A DNA stretch of 64,000 nucleotides from Listeria ivanovii subsp. londoniensis (GTDB taxonomy: Bacteria > Bacillota > Bacilli > Lactobacillales > Listeriaceae), in contig NZ_CP009576.1 of assembly GCF_000763495.1 (NCBI RefSeq), forward strand, positions 1,002,001 to 1,066,000. The letters run 5' to 3'. The notes under the pieces were generated by a model that was given only the letters and a program-made list of their open reading frames with translations, ran no database searches and was not told where the DNA came from. Shown piece after piece: positions 26,296-35,180 of the stretch. Numbering within the stretch: the stretch's first letter is position 1; each line of letters opens with the position of its first letter. The position numbers and the translations under genes were made by a program.

Positions 26296-26324
26296 ATTAT
26301 ATAATTAAAAAGTAATGTCGTAAA
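26296..26324 (-). promoter_or_regulatory. lacI promoter with half-operator
   Basis: On the minus strand TTTACG and TATAAT are 17 bases apart, and ACATTAC starts right after the -35 box, the same place as in the operon promoter. Confidence 0.55.
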
Positions 26325-26391
26325 TAATTTTATGTCCAAAGAAATCATATCATTTTAACACCTATATAAAAAGACTTTAAAAAAGTAATTA

Positions 26392-26420
26392 TTGACATTA
26401 CAAAAAAGTAATGTGATAAT
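26392..26420 (+). promoter_or_regulatory. Sugar operon promoter and putative LacI operator
   Basis: TTGACA and GATAAT are 17 bases apart. Between them lies the palindrome ACATTAC-6-GTAATGT (26395-26414), which fills the spacer so that a bound repressor would exclude RNA polymerase. Confidence 0.7.
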
Positions 26421-26429
26421 GTAATCGTA

Positions 26430-26443
26430 ATCAAGCGCTTACA
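26430..26443 (+). promoter_or_regulatory. Catabolite-responsive element (cre)
   Basis: ATCAAGCGCTTACA reads TGTAAGCGCTTGAT on the other strand, a close match to the CcpA cre consensus, located just downstream of the -10 box. It implies glucose repression of the operon. Confidence 0.7.
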
Positions 26444-26477
26444 ATTACAAAAAAGTGAAATTAGGAGGATTATTGAT

Positions 26478-27800
26478 ATGAAGATTAGAAAAATTGCTTA
26501 TGCAGCCCTCAGTATTGCGGTTGCAGGGTCACTCTTAGCTGCTTGTGGCGGCGCGGGAAGTAACGGTAGCGATGACAGTGGGAAAACAAAAGTAACATTT
26601 TGGGCCGCTCCAAATCCTACACAAGTAAAATATTGGGATGAAATGGCTAAAGCTTACGAAAAAGAAAATCCAGATGTGACTATTGAAGTTAGCCAAATGA
26701 AAGAAAGTCCATCTTCTGAAGCGACCATTCAATCAGCTATTGCCTCTAAAACGGCTCCAACAATGTCTGAAAATATCAATCGTAGTTTCGCAGCACAATT
26801 AGCTGATAGCAAGGCAATCGTTCCTTTAAATGATGTTAAAGGCCTAGATAAGGTAGTAGATGAACGGAATATGACAGAAACAATGAAGTCTTGGGAATTC
26901 TCTGATGGCAATCAATATGTGCTGCCAGTTTATTCTAATCCAATTTTATTTGCATGGCGTTTAGATACGCTAAAAGAACTCGGCTATGATGCTCCTCCAA
27001 AAACATATAGTGAAGCGCTTGAAGTTGGTAAAAAACTAAAAGCAAAATATCCAGATAAAGTACTTTGGGCAAAAGGGGATTTATCTGATCCAACCGCTTG
27101 GATGCGTTGGTTTGACTTTTTCCCACTTTATGACGCAGCTTCAAAAGGCAATGCTTTTGTAGAAGATGGCAAATTGGTTGCTGATGATAAAGCTGGAACA
27201 GAACTGCTTACTTTTATGTCAGAATTACAAAAAAATAAATTGCTTCTTTCTAGTAAAGCAACGGATCCGTTTGAAACAGGAACGAGTATTATGGCTGATA
27301 ATGGCCCTTGGACTTTCCCTAACTGGGACGAAAAATTCCCAGAACTTAAATATAATGAAAACTATACAATCAGTTCTCCATTAGTACCAGATAACATGGC
27401 TGATGAAGAAAACATTTCTACATACGCTGATTCTAAAGGCGTTGTCATGTATGCACAAGCAACAGATAAAGAAAAAGAAGCAGCGATGGATTTCTTGAAA
27501 TTTGTATATAGTGATGATGAAAATGATTTGAAATTCTTGGAAACAACCAATTTAATTCCAGCTCGTGATGATGCGACTAAAAATGATGCATTTACAGCAT
27601 TCTTTAAAGAGAATCCAGAATTAGAAGTTTATGCAGCCAATGTACCATATAGCATTCCAGCGATGGATGATGCGAAATACAATGACATCCAACAAATTAT
27701 CGGTGAAGAAGCGTGGAACCCGATTGTTCGTGGGGAGAAAAAACCTGTAAAAGCTTGGTCAGACATGAAGAAAGCTGAGGACGGGGTGCTTCAAGAATGA
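26478..27800 (+). CDS. Sugar ABC transporter substrate-binding lipoprotein
   Basis: 440-residue family 1 extracellular solute-binding protein. Residues 1-22 form a lipoprotein signal with lipobox SLLAAC; the rest is the mature sugar-binding domain beginning after a Gly/Ser linker (KVTFWAAPNPTQVKYWDEMA). GGAGG lies nine bases before the ATG. It is first in an operon with two permeases; no ATPase gene is present, so the shared ATPase MsmX type is probably used. Context with GH13 and GH130 enzymes suggests that it binds an oligosaccharide, possibly a beta-mannoside or alpha-glucoside. Confidence 0.9.
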   Translation: MKIRKIAYAALSIAVAGSLLAACGGAGSNGSDDSGKTKVTFWAAPNPTQVKYWDEMAKAYEKENPDVTIEVSQMKESPSSEATIQSAIASKTAPTMSENINRSFAAQLADSKAIVPLNDVKGLDKVVDERNMTETMKSWEFSDGNQYVLPVYSNPILFAWRLDTLKELGYDAPPKTYSEALEVGKKLKAKYPDKVLWAKGDLSDPTAWMRWFDFFPLYDAASKGNAFVEDGKLVADDKAGTELLTFMSELQKNKLLLSSKATDPFETGTSIMADNGPWTFPNWDEKFPELKYNENYTISSPLVPDNMADEENISTYADSKGVVMYAQATDKEKEAAMDFLKFVYSDDENDLKFLETTNLIPARDDATKNDAFTAFFKENPELEVYAANVPYSIPAMDDAKYNDIQQIIGEEAWNPIVRGEKKPVKAWSDMKKAEDGVLQE

Positions 27801-28675
27801 AGCGGCGAAATAACAAGTTGGGCTGGTCTTTTACCAGCCCGTATCTCATATTCACAGCAATCTTTTTCTTAGTACCTTTAGTTTGGTCGATTTGGTTATC
27901 CGTGACGGATTGGAACATGATGAGTCCGGAAATCAATTTTGTTGGTTTGGATAATTTTATCAAAGCATTTACGAGCCCAGCTGTGCAAGCATCCTTTTTT
28001 GTTACGTATAAGTTTTTAATAGTGTTCGTACCAATGGCACTGATTATTTCAATGGTAGTAGCAGTTTTGGTGAATGGTCTTCCAAAATTTAAAGGTCTTT
28101 ATCTGGTTGCTTTTTTTCTGCCATATTTATCTTCGGGTGTTGTAACGTCACTAATTGTACAAGGTCTTCTTTCGTACAATAGTGCGCTAAATGTATTTTT
28201 GCGCGGCCATTTTGGTTGGGATATTGATTGGCTCGGAACACCGATGTCTGCACTTGTCATAATTTCCTTGATGATTGCTTGGAAAATGTCAGGTTATTAC
28301 GCGCTCATTTTAATTTCTGGGCTTGCAAGTATTAATCATGAAATTTACGAAGCAGCTGCAATGGATGGATCTGGTCGGTTTAGAACTTTTTGGAAAGTCA
28401 CAGTACCAATGCTTTACCCAGCGTTATTTACTGTTATTGTACTCGCGGTAGGAGTTAGCTTCGGGATTTTCACTGAGGTCTATCAATTAACTGGTGGTGG
28501 GCCGAACTTTGCAACAAACACATGGCAAATGGAGATTTTTAACCAAGCATTTGTTAACTTGAATTCTGGTTATGCTTCTGCTATTTCACTTATTGCTGCA
28601 ACTGTCACATTTGCATCGATTGGTGTTATTAAGAAAATGTTGGAGAAATGGGGTCAACGAAATGGTTGGACGTAA
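27797..28675 (+). CDS. Sugar ABC transporter permease 1 (MalF-like)
   Basis: 292-residue permease with six helices. The start ATGA overlaps the stop of the binding-protein gene by four bases. The cytoplasmic EAA loop is YEAAAMDGSGRFRTFWKVTVPML. It pairs with the next permease to form the membrane channel. Confidence 0.92.
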   Translation: MKRRNNKLGWSFTSPYLIFTAIFFLVPLVWSIWLSVTDWNMMSPEINFVGLDNFIKAFTSPAVQASFFVTYKFLIVFVPMALIISMVVAVLVNGLPKFKGLYLVAFFLPYLSSGVVTSLIVQGLLSYNSALNVFLRGHFGWDIDWLGTPMSALVIISLMIAWKMSGYYALILISGLASINHEIYEAAAMDGSGRFRTFWKVTVPMLYPALFTVIVLAVGVSFGIFTEVYQLTGGGPNFATNTWQMEIFNQAFVNLNSGYASAISLIAATVTFASIGVIKKMLEKWGQRNGWT

Positions 28676-29495
28676 TAGTAAAGCAGGTAAAATTGTTCGA
28701 TATATCCTAACAACTTTACTAATGCTAGTCATGATTTACCCATTTATTTATCTGGTGCTGAACTCATTTGCGGCTTGGGATCAGGTGGATAAAAAGTTGA
28801 TTCCTACTGAATTTACGATGCGTTCGTGGGATTGGCTGTTTGGGAATTCTGTTGTAGCTGCCCCAGCACCATGGATTCATGCGTTTATTAACACGATTAT
28901 TGTATCCACCATTGCAACAGGACTTATGCTGTTGTTTGGACTGATGGTTGGTTATGCGTTAGCAAAAGTGGATTTTAAAGGGAAACGATTGGTTAATAAT
29001 GCGATTTTATTCCAAATGTTTTTCCCGGCAATTATTTTGTTAATTCCACAATTCCTAATGATTACAGATATGGGGTTGTTAGACACGTATGCTGGGATGA
29101 TTATTCCAACAATGCTAAGTTTGTGGGCAGTGTTTATGTATACAAACTTCTTTAAAGCTATTCCAGATACATTAATTGAAGCGGCAAAACTTGACGGAGC
29201 AAGCGATTTGAAAATTTTATTTCGTGTTGTTCTGCCGATGTCGAAATCGATTACAACGGTTATCTTTTTATTCCTATTTACAGACAGATGGACCAACTTA
29301 CTTTGGGACATGCTTGTAACGAAGAGTGATAGCACGGTAACCCTTAACGTACTGATTTCGCAAATGTTTGGTCCGTATGCAACTTATCCTGGTCCAATGT
29401 ATGCAGCTTCGGTATTACTAACGCTTCCTCTCATTATTTTATTCTTATTCTTCTCGAAAAAGTTCCAAGAGGGAATGCAATTTACTTTGAAATAA
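28662..29495 (+). CDS. Sugar ABC transporter permease 2 (MalG-like)
   Basis: 277-residue permease with six helices and the EAA loop IEAAKLDGASDLKILFRVVLP. The start chosen is the ATG at 28662 (MVGRNSKAGKIV), which has GGAG upstream and overlaps the preceding gene by 14 bases; a longer frame starting 90 bases earlier only reads through permease 1. It completes the sugar importer apart from the ATPase. Confidence 0.92.
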   Translation: MVGRNSKAGKIVRYILTTLLMLVMIYPFIYLVLNSFAAWDQVDKKLIPTEFTMRSWDWLFGNSVVAAPAPWIHAFINTIIVSTIATGLMLLFGLMVGYALAKVDFKGKRLVNNAILFQMFFPAIILLIPQFLMITDMGLLDTYAGMIIPTMLSLWAVFMYTNFFKAIPDTLIEAAKLDGASDLKILFRVVLPMSKSITTVIFLFLFTDRWTNLLWDMLVTKSDSTVTLNVLISQMFGPYATYPGPMYAASVLLTLPLIILFLFFSKKFQEGMQFTLK

Positions 29496-29510
29496 AAGGA
29501 GCGACAAGTC

Positions 29511-31043
29511 TTGGAGTTTTGGCGCGGTAGTGTTTTTTATGAAATTTATATGAAGTCTTTTCAGGATAGTAACGGAGATGGTTTAGGGGACTTCAAAGGA
29601 CTTACGAGTAGGCTGGATTATTTAGCGGATTTAGGGATAGACGGTATTTGGTTGACGCCGTTTTATCCTTCACCGCAAGTCGATAATGGTTATGATGTCT
29701 CGGATTATTGTGCAGTCAATCCGGATTATGGTACTATGACTGATTTTCGTGCGTTTATGAAAGAAGCGAACAAACGAGAAATAAAAGTAATTATTGATTT
29801 AGTGTTGAATCATTCTTCCACAGAACATGCGTGGTTTAAGGAATCTCGGAGTAGTAAAACAAACCCAAAACGGGATTACTACATTTGGCGAGAAAAACCG
29901 AACAACTGGGAATCTTTTTTTGGAGGTTCTGCATGGGAGTTAGATGAATTAACCAATGAATATTATTATCATAGTTTTGCTAAAGAACAAGCCGATTTGA
30001 ATTGGTCAAACCCTGCTGTCCAAAAAGAAATGGAAAACGTATTAGCATTTTGGTTAAACGAAGGAGTTGCCGGATTCCGGTTAGATGTAATTAATAATTT
30101 AACTTTAGTACTAGAATTTCCAGATAACCCAACTGAAAACGGGGAAATGAATCACTTATATGACCGAAATCAACAAGGACTGGAAGCAGCATTAGAACAT
30201 ATTGCCGAGTTTTGTCGACGAGAGCAAGAAACGTTTTTAGTTGGTGAAATTAGCTCAGATAATTTAACGGAAATTGCGCGCTATAGCTCGAAAAAAATGC
30301 TGGATGTTACCTTTAATTTTAATTTTGGGAGTGTCAAAAAAATCGACGCGGAGTCTGTCTTCGCTTCTTTAAATGCGATGGAAAATGAACTTCAAGCTGG
30401 ACAATGGCCTACGCTTTTCTTTGGAAGTCATGACATGAGTAGATTTGCGTCGCGACTTGCAAATGAGAATCTTTCAAAAACAAAACTATTGGCCTTTTTG
30501 ATGTTAACTGCAAAAGGAATTCCGTTTATTTATTACGGTGAAGAAATGGGTATGCCTGACATTGATTTTACTTCAGTGGATGAGATGCGTGATATTCAAG
30601 GGGTTTCAGCATATTATCAAGCGTTTGAACGAGGTGAAAGCCTAGATAATGCACTGGAAATTGCTGTCCAAAAAACACGTGATAAAGCGCGTGGCCCAAT
30701 GGTATTTCCAGACGGGGAACCATTTACGACGGGTGAATCATGGATAAAGTCAGCTAGTTTACCTGAAAAAGAAGCTAAGTCGATGTGGGAATTTTACCAA
30801 GCGCTACTAACTTTTAGAAAAGAAAATGAGTTTAAGGAAAAAGAATATACCTATTTAAAACTCGATGGAGAATTGCTTAGTTACCGACGTGGCAACTTTT
30901 TATTCCTCATTCATTTTGGATCAGAGCCCGTAGCATATACACCTAAAGAAAAAACCACACTTGTTTTTGGGGAAGCATTTATTGAAAAAACGAGTATCAG
31001 TATAGCGGCGTATTCTGGAATTGCACTGAGAGTGGAGGATTAA
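29511..31043 (+). CDS. GH13 alpha-glucosidase (oligo-1,6-glucosidase type)
   Basis: 510-residue cytosolic glycoside hydrolase of family 13. The (beta/alpha)8 barrel motifs are present: region I DLVLNHSS, region II GFRLDVINN with nucleophile D192, region III GEISSD with acid E246, and region IV FFGSHDMSR with H307/D308. An early calcium-loop-like DSNGDGLGDFKGL is typical of oligo-1,6-glucosidases. TTG start with GGAG nine bases upstream, 15 bases after permease 2. It is shorter than most 555-residue oligoglucosidases. Its alpha specificity seems at odds with the beta-mannoside phosphorylase in the same operon, so the true substrate may be a mixed glycan. Confidence 0.88.
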   Translation: MEFWRGSVFYEIYMKSFQDSNGDGLGDFKGLTSRLDYLADLGIDGIWLTPFYPSPQVDNGYDVSDYCAVNPDYGTMTDFRAFMKEANKREIKVIIDLVLNHSSTEHAWFKESRSSKTNPKRDYYIWREKPNNWESFFGGSAWELDELTNEYYYHSFAKEQADLNWSNPAVQKEMENVLAFWLNEGVAGFRLDVINNLTLVLEFPDNPTENGEMNHLYDRNQQGLEAALEHIAEFCRREQETFLVGEISSDNLTEIARYSSKKMLDVTFNFNFGSVKKIDAESVFASLNAMENELQAGQWPTLFFGSHDMSRFASRLANENLSKTKLLAFLMLTAKGIPFIYYGEEMGMPDIDFTSVDEMRDIQGVSAYYQAFERGESLDNALEIAVQKTRDKARGPMVFPDGEPFTTGESWIKSASLPEKEAKSMWEFYQALLTFRKENEFKEKEYTYLKLDGELLSYRRGNFLFLIHFGSEPVAYTPKEKTTLVFGEAFIEKTSISIAAYSGIALRVED

Positions 31044-31044
31044 C

Positions 31045-31959
31045 ATGAAACAAATTCAAGTATTACTAAAAGAATACCGTGAAACGGCTACGGCAAATGG
31101 TACGAAAATCCATTTGAACGGAGTGGTAGACAAAGATGTTTATAATATTACAGCGCCATTTCAGTGGCTCGGAAAAGAATTTATCGCTGGCCGAGTGGAA
31201 TCACGCGATAGTGAGTTAGCGGAAGTACACTTTTTTGAAAAAACAGCGGAAGACAACTATCAAATCGTAGAAAATACAACAGTTTTAGCCCTGCAAGATC
31301 CTTTTGTTACTTTTGTGCAAGGAGAACTTATTTTAGGTGGCGTAGAAGTATTTGAAAAAGAAACGGATCCGACGAAACTAGATTGGCGTACAAATTTATA
31401 TCGCGCGAAATCTCTAATGCAATTCGAGAAAATTCTTACCGGACCAATTGGAATGAAAGACTTACGAATCAAAGAATTAGCGGATGGTCGGATTTTGGTT
31501 TTAACCAGACCTCAAGGCGAAAAAGGCGGACGCGGAAAAATTGGCGCAACTGTTATTGATTCTTTAGACGAATTAACAAACGAAAAAATCATTGCAGCAC
31601 CACTTTTGAATCGGAATTTTTCTGGGGAAGAATGGGGCGGCGGGAATGAGATTCATTTACTTGAGGATGGTAAGATAGGTGTTCTTGGTCATATTGCTTG
31701 TTTTGACGAAACTGGTAATCGCCATTATTATTCCTGTAGTTTTCAATTAAAGGATGACTTTACACAAATCGAACAAGAAAAAATTATTGCGGAACGAGCG
31801 AATTTTGCGCCAAGTGAGCCGAAAAGACCTGATTTAGCTGATGTTGTATTTAGCGGTGGTTTAATTAGAAAATCGGACGGATATGCAGAGCTTTATGCTG
31901 GAATTGGTGATTCAGACGCGCAAAAAATAATCATTCCAGATCCATTTAAAAATAACTAA
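31045..31959 (+). CDS. DUF1861 protein (beta-propeller glycosidase-like)
   Basis: 304-residue cytosolic protein of family DUF1861. Its sequence pattern (repeated beta strands, KDLRIKELADGRILVLTRPQ, WGGGNEIHLLEDGKIGVLGH) suggests a five-bladed propeller related in layout to GH43/GH130-type enzymes; this is my inference. It starts one base after the GH13 stop and is followed 21 bases on by the GH130 gene, so it belongs to the oligosaccharide pathway. The reaction is unknown to me. Confidence 0.8.
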   Translation: MKQIQVLLKEYRETATANGTKIHLNGVVDKDVYNITAPFQWLGKEFIAGRVESRDSELAEVHFFEKTAEDNYQIVENTTVLALQDPFVTFVQGELILGGVEVFEKETDPTKLDWRTNLYRAKSLMQFEKILTGPIGMKDLRIKELADGRILVLTRPQGEKGGRGKIGATVIDSLDELTNEKIIAAPLLNRNFSGEEWGGGNEIHLLEDGKIGVLGHIACFDETGNRHYYSCSFQLKDDFTQIEQEKIIAERANFAPSEPKRPDLADVVFSGGLIRKSDGYAELYAGIGDSDAQKIIIPDPFKNN

Positions 31960-31980
31960 TAGTAGGAGTTTTGTAGACAA

Positions 31981-33048
31981 ATGAATATTTATCGTTATGA
32001 AGAAAACCCATTAATTACACCACTAGACGTAAAACCGATTCACGACGGATTTGAAGTAATCGGTGCGTTTAACGGCGGTGTTGCAAAATACAACGGCGAA
32101 GTACTTTTACTGCTTCGTGTTGCTGAGAAACCAGTAAGTGAAAACCCAGAAATAGTTCTTGCACCAGTTTATAATGCAAAAGAAGAAAAATTAGAGTTAC
32201 AATCATTTCGTTTAGATGATGAAAAATATGATTTTGAAGATCCGCGAATGATTCGTCATAAAGCAAAACTAGAAGGTTTTTCTTATTTAACTTCGCTTTC
32301 TTATATTCGAATTGCCCGTAGTAAAGATGGTCATCATTTCACTTTAGACGAAAAACCATTTTTATATCCATTCAATGAATATCAAACGTTTGGAATTGAA
32401 GATGCTCGTGTGACACAAATCGGTGATACCTATCATGTGAATTTCAGTGCTGTATCGGAGTTTGGTGTAGCAGATGCCCTTATCACAACGAAAGACTTTG
32501 AAAACTTAGAGTATCAAGGAAATATTTTTGCTCCTGAAAATAAAGATGTCCTTATTTTTCCAGAAAAAATTAGTGGGAAGTATTATGCGCTTCATCGTCC
32601 AAGCTTAAAAAGTATTGGTAATTTAGACATTTGGATTGCTTCTTCCCCTGATTTACGTAGTTTTGGCGATCATCGTCATTTACTTGGTATTCGACCAGGA
32701 GAATATGACAGCGGGCGTGTTGGCGGTGGTTGTGTACCAATTAAAACTGAAGAAGGGTGGTTGATTTTGTATCACGGTGCAACGGAAGAAAATCGTTATG
32801 TGATGGGCGCTGCACTACTTGACTTAGCTGACCCAACGATTGTCCTAAAAAGAACGACTACACCAATTTTGGAGCCAGAAGCGGATTATGAAAAAAATGG
32901 TTTCTTCGGAGATGTTGTTTTTGCTTGTGGAGCAATTCAAGAAGGCGACACACTGCATATGTATTACGGCGTAGCAGATACCTCGATGGCTGGTTGTGAT
33001 CTGAAAATAAGCGAGATTTTGCGCCAGTTAGAAGTGGAAAGTAAATGA
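31981..33048 (+). CDS. GH130 glycoside phosphorylase (beta-1,2-mannobiose phosphorylase type)
   Basis: 355-residue GH130 enzyme. Landmarks are the N-terminal EENPLITP and FNGGVAKYNGEVLLLLRV, the catalytic-site segment FGIEDARVTQIGDTYHVNFS, and the phosphate-binding DSGRVGGGCVPI with basic HRP near 213. From memory, the L. innocua homologue Lin0857 was characterised as a beta-1,2-mannobiose phosphorylase, yielding mannose 1-phosphate and mannose; the neighbourhood appears to be the same. GTAGGAG precedes the ATG. The next gene, a phosphohexomutase, overlaps its stop by four bases, which would convert the hexose 1-phosphate product to hexose 6-phosphate. Confidence 0.9.
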   Translation: MNIYRYEENPLITPLDVKPIHDGFEVIGAFNGGVAKYNGEVLLLLRVAEKPVSENPEIVLAPVYNAKEEKLELQSFRLDDEKYDFEDPRMIRHKAKLEGFSYLTSLSYIRIARSKDGHHFTLDEKPFLYPFNEYQTFGIEDARVTQIGDTYHVNFSAVSEFGVADALITTKDFENLEYQGNIFAPENKDVLIFPEKISGKYYALHRPSLKSIGNLDIWIASSPDLRSFGDHRHLLGIRPGEYDSGRVGGGCVPIKTEEGWLILYHGATEENRYVMGAALLDLADPTIVLKRTTTPILEPEADYEKNGFFGDVVFACGAIQEGDTLHMYYGVADTSMAGCDLKISEILRQLEVESK

Positions 33049-34718
33049 CTTGGCAAAACTATTTGAAAGATTGGCAGGAAGCTGACTTATCAGACGACTG
33101 GAAAGCGGAATTAAAGCAAGTGGAAGCAGAACAGGATCGCTTTGAAGGCTACTTAACTTTTGGAACTGGTGGTATGCGTGGGAAAATGGGCATTGGTTCT
33201 AAACGAATGAACATTTTTACTATTAGAAGAGTGGCTCGGGCACTTGGTGAATATGTCGTGGCAAACGGAGGCGCAGAAAGTGGTGTTGCCATTGCTTATG
33301 ACTCGAGAAATAATTCGAGCTTGTTTGCAAGAGAGACAGCGAAGGTTCTCTCGGCGCTAAGTGTGCGCGTCTATCTTTCCAATACGATTCGACCAACTCC
33401 GGCATTATCATTTTGCGTGCGAGAAAAAGCTGCATTTGCTGGCGTCGTTATTACCGCAAGCCACAATCCATCTATTTATAATGGCTTTAAAGTATATGAT
33501 AAAAATGGCTGTCAAATAACTTTAGACACTGCTGAAGAAATTGCAACGTACCTAGAGCGGATAACGAATATTTTTACAATCCCGATTCGCGAACTTCCTA
33601 ACTTGCTTGTTACACCTCTTGGAAAAGAAATGGACGATGCTTATTTAAAAGCGCTTCAAAAAGTTGTTTTCCGGCGTGACCTGCTGGCGGATTATGGGAG
33701 TGAACTAACTGTTTGTTACACACCGCTACATGGTGCTGGAAAAGAACTTGTCATGCGAGGTCTTACCGAAAACGGCTTTTCTAATGTAGCAATTGTACCA
33801 GAGCAAAGTGAGCCAGATGGTAATTTTTCAACTGTTGTTTCGCCAAATCCGGAAGAAGTAAATAGTTTCGAACTTGCTAAAAAACAAGCCAAGAACATCC
33901 ACGCTGACATTATTTTAGCAACCGATCCTGATGCAGATCGTCTCGGAGTAGCAGTTTTAACGAAAAATGGCGAGTACCAAATTTTGACTGGAAATCAGTT
34001 AGGCGCATTGTTACTTGATTATATTTTAGCAGCGAAACCCAATTTAACATCAGAAGATACGATGATTAATACGATTGTAACCGGAGACTTGGGCGGGAAA
34101 ATTGCGACTGAACACGGCATCAACCATATCCAAACGCTGACTGGCTTTAAATTCATTGGTGAAAAAATCGCGGAGATGGAACAAGGAAAAGCTCAGTTTG
34201 TCTTCGGTTATGAAGAAAGTTATGGCTATTTAATCGCGCCATTTGTTCGTGATAAAGATGCAGTCCAAGCGGCGTTACTCGTGTCGGAAATGGCTCTTTA
34301 TTATAAAAAAGAAGGCACTACCTTGCTTCGGAAATTGACTCGTTTATATGAAAAATATGGATACTACGAAGAAATATTGCATACAATAACACTCGAAAGT
34401 GCTAACGGGAAAGAACAGATGATCCAAGTAATGGAAATGTTACGTAAGCAGCCGATGTTTATTCCGGAGATAAGCAGAGTGGAGGATTTCGAGGCAAGCG
34501 AACGCGTTAATCTTACAAACGGAAAAGTATCGCCAATCAATTTGCCAAAAGAAAATGTTTTAAAATTCTATTTAAAAAACAATTCTTGGTTTGCGATTCG
34601 CCCATCAGGAACAGAACCAAAATGCAAGATTTATTTCCAAAGCACAGGTGAAACGAAAGAAATCGCCGAAAAAATAATGAATGACTTGAAAAAAGATGTT
34701 TTAACTTTATGGGATTAA
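33045..34718 (+). CDS. Phosphoglucomutase/phosphomannomutase
   Basis: 557-residue alpha-D-phosphohexomutase. Catalytic serine S139 lies in TASHNP, the Mg2+ loop is DPDADRLG, the sugar-binding loop is GYEESYGY, and the phosphate-binding loop is RPSGTEPK. GTGGMRGKMGIG near residue 43 is the usual N-terminal motif. It overlaps the GH130 gene by four bases (ATGA). In this operon the likely job is mannose 1-phosphate or glucose 1-phosphate to the 6-phosphate. A terminator follows, ending the operon. Confidence 0.92.
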   Translation: MTWQNYLKDWQEADLSDDWKAELKQVEAEQDRFEGYLTFGTGGMRGKMGIGSKRMNIFTIRRVARALGEYVVANGGAESGVAIAYDSRNNSSLFARETAKVLSALSVRVYLSNTIRPTPALSFCVREKAAFAGVVITASHNPSIYNGFKVYDKNGCQITLDTAEEIATYLERITNIFTIPIRELPNLLVTPLGKEMDDAYLKALQKVVFRRDLLADYGSELTVCYTPLHGAGKELVMRGLTENGFSNVAIVPEQSEPDGNFSTVVSPNPEEVNSFELAKKQAKNIHADIILATDPDADRLGVAVLTKNGEYQILTGNQLGALLLDYILAAKPNLTSEDTMINTIVTGDLGGKIATEHGINHIQTLTGFKFIGEKIAEMEQGKAQFVFGYEESYGYLIAPFVRDKDAVQAALLVSEMALYYKKEGTTLLRKLTRLYEKYGYYEEILHTITLESANGKEQMIQVMEMLRKQPMFIPEISRVEDFEASERVNLTNGKVSPINLPKENVLKFYLKNNSWFAIRPSGTEPKCKIYFQSTGETKEIAEKIMNDLKKDVLTLWD

Positions 34719-34719
34719 T

Positions 34720-34760
34720 AAATAGCTGAAAATCATATTCTCGTGATTTTCAGCTATTTT
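34720..34760 (+). terminator. Terminator of the sugar operon
   Basis: AAATAGCTGAAAATCA / TGATTTTCAGCTATTTT stem with a short loop. Confidence 0.88.
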
Positions 34761-35180
34761 GAAAAGAGAAAGTAGTTGAAAAAACCTAAAAGCCACTGAT
34801 AATCGTACAATTAAGAAATAAATAGGTTTTTTATTCGATAATAACGTTCAATTATAAGCTTTTGACGTTGAAAAGAAAAGATTAGTATGTTATGATGATA
34901 GATGGAAGTTTATTAGGTTTAAATTTAGCCTAGTGATTAATGAGGGCTTTTTTATTTGATGCGTTAGAACTGCTATAATGGCAGAGAAAAATTCTGATGC
35001 CGTGAATCATTTTGCTTGGTGCGCCCAGGCTTTTCTATTGCAGAAAAATGAAAATGAAAGATAGCAGTTTTCATAAAAACAACTGCAAATGAACAGACAA
35101 ACAATCGTAATAAGCGTATTGTGATGAATTATAAAAGTAGCTCTCCTACCAAACTTTAAACAGGTAAAGGAGAAATGACA
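34761..35180 (+). other. Long leader region of cshA
   Basis: 420 bases without a gene. It holds an ACCTA/TAGGT long-range hairpin (about 34777-34833), a weak GCCT/AGGGC hairpin with a T-run (34937-34956), an extended -10 promoter TGCTATAAT (34971-34979), then about 195 bases of leader containing inverted segments such as AACTGC..GCAGTT and GATAGCAGTTTTCAT. DEAD-box helicase genes of this type often have long cold-regulated leaders; this one is a candidate for such control. Confidence 0.55.
34971..34979 (+). promoter_or_regulatory. Extended -10 promoter of cshA
   Basis: TGCTATAAT, identical to the element before the Cof-type phosphatase gene, about 200 bases before the cshA start. Confidence 0.55.
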
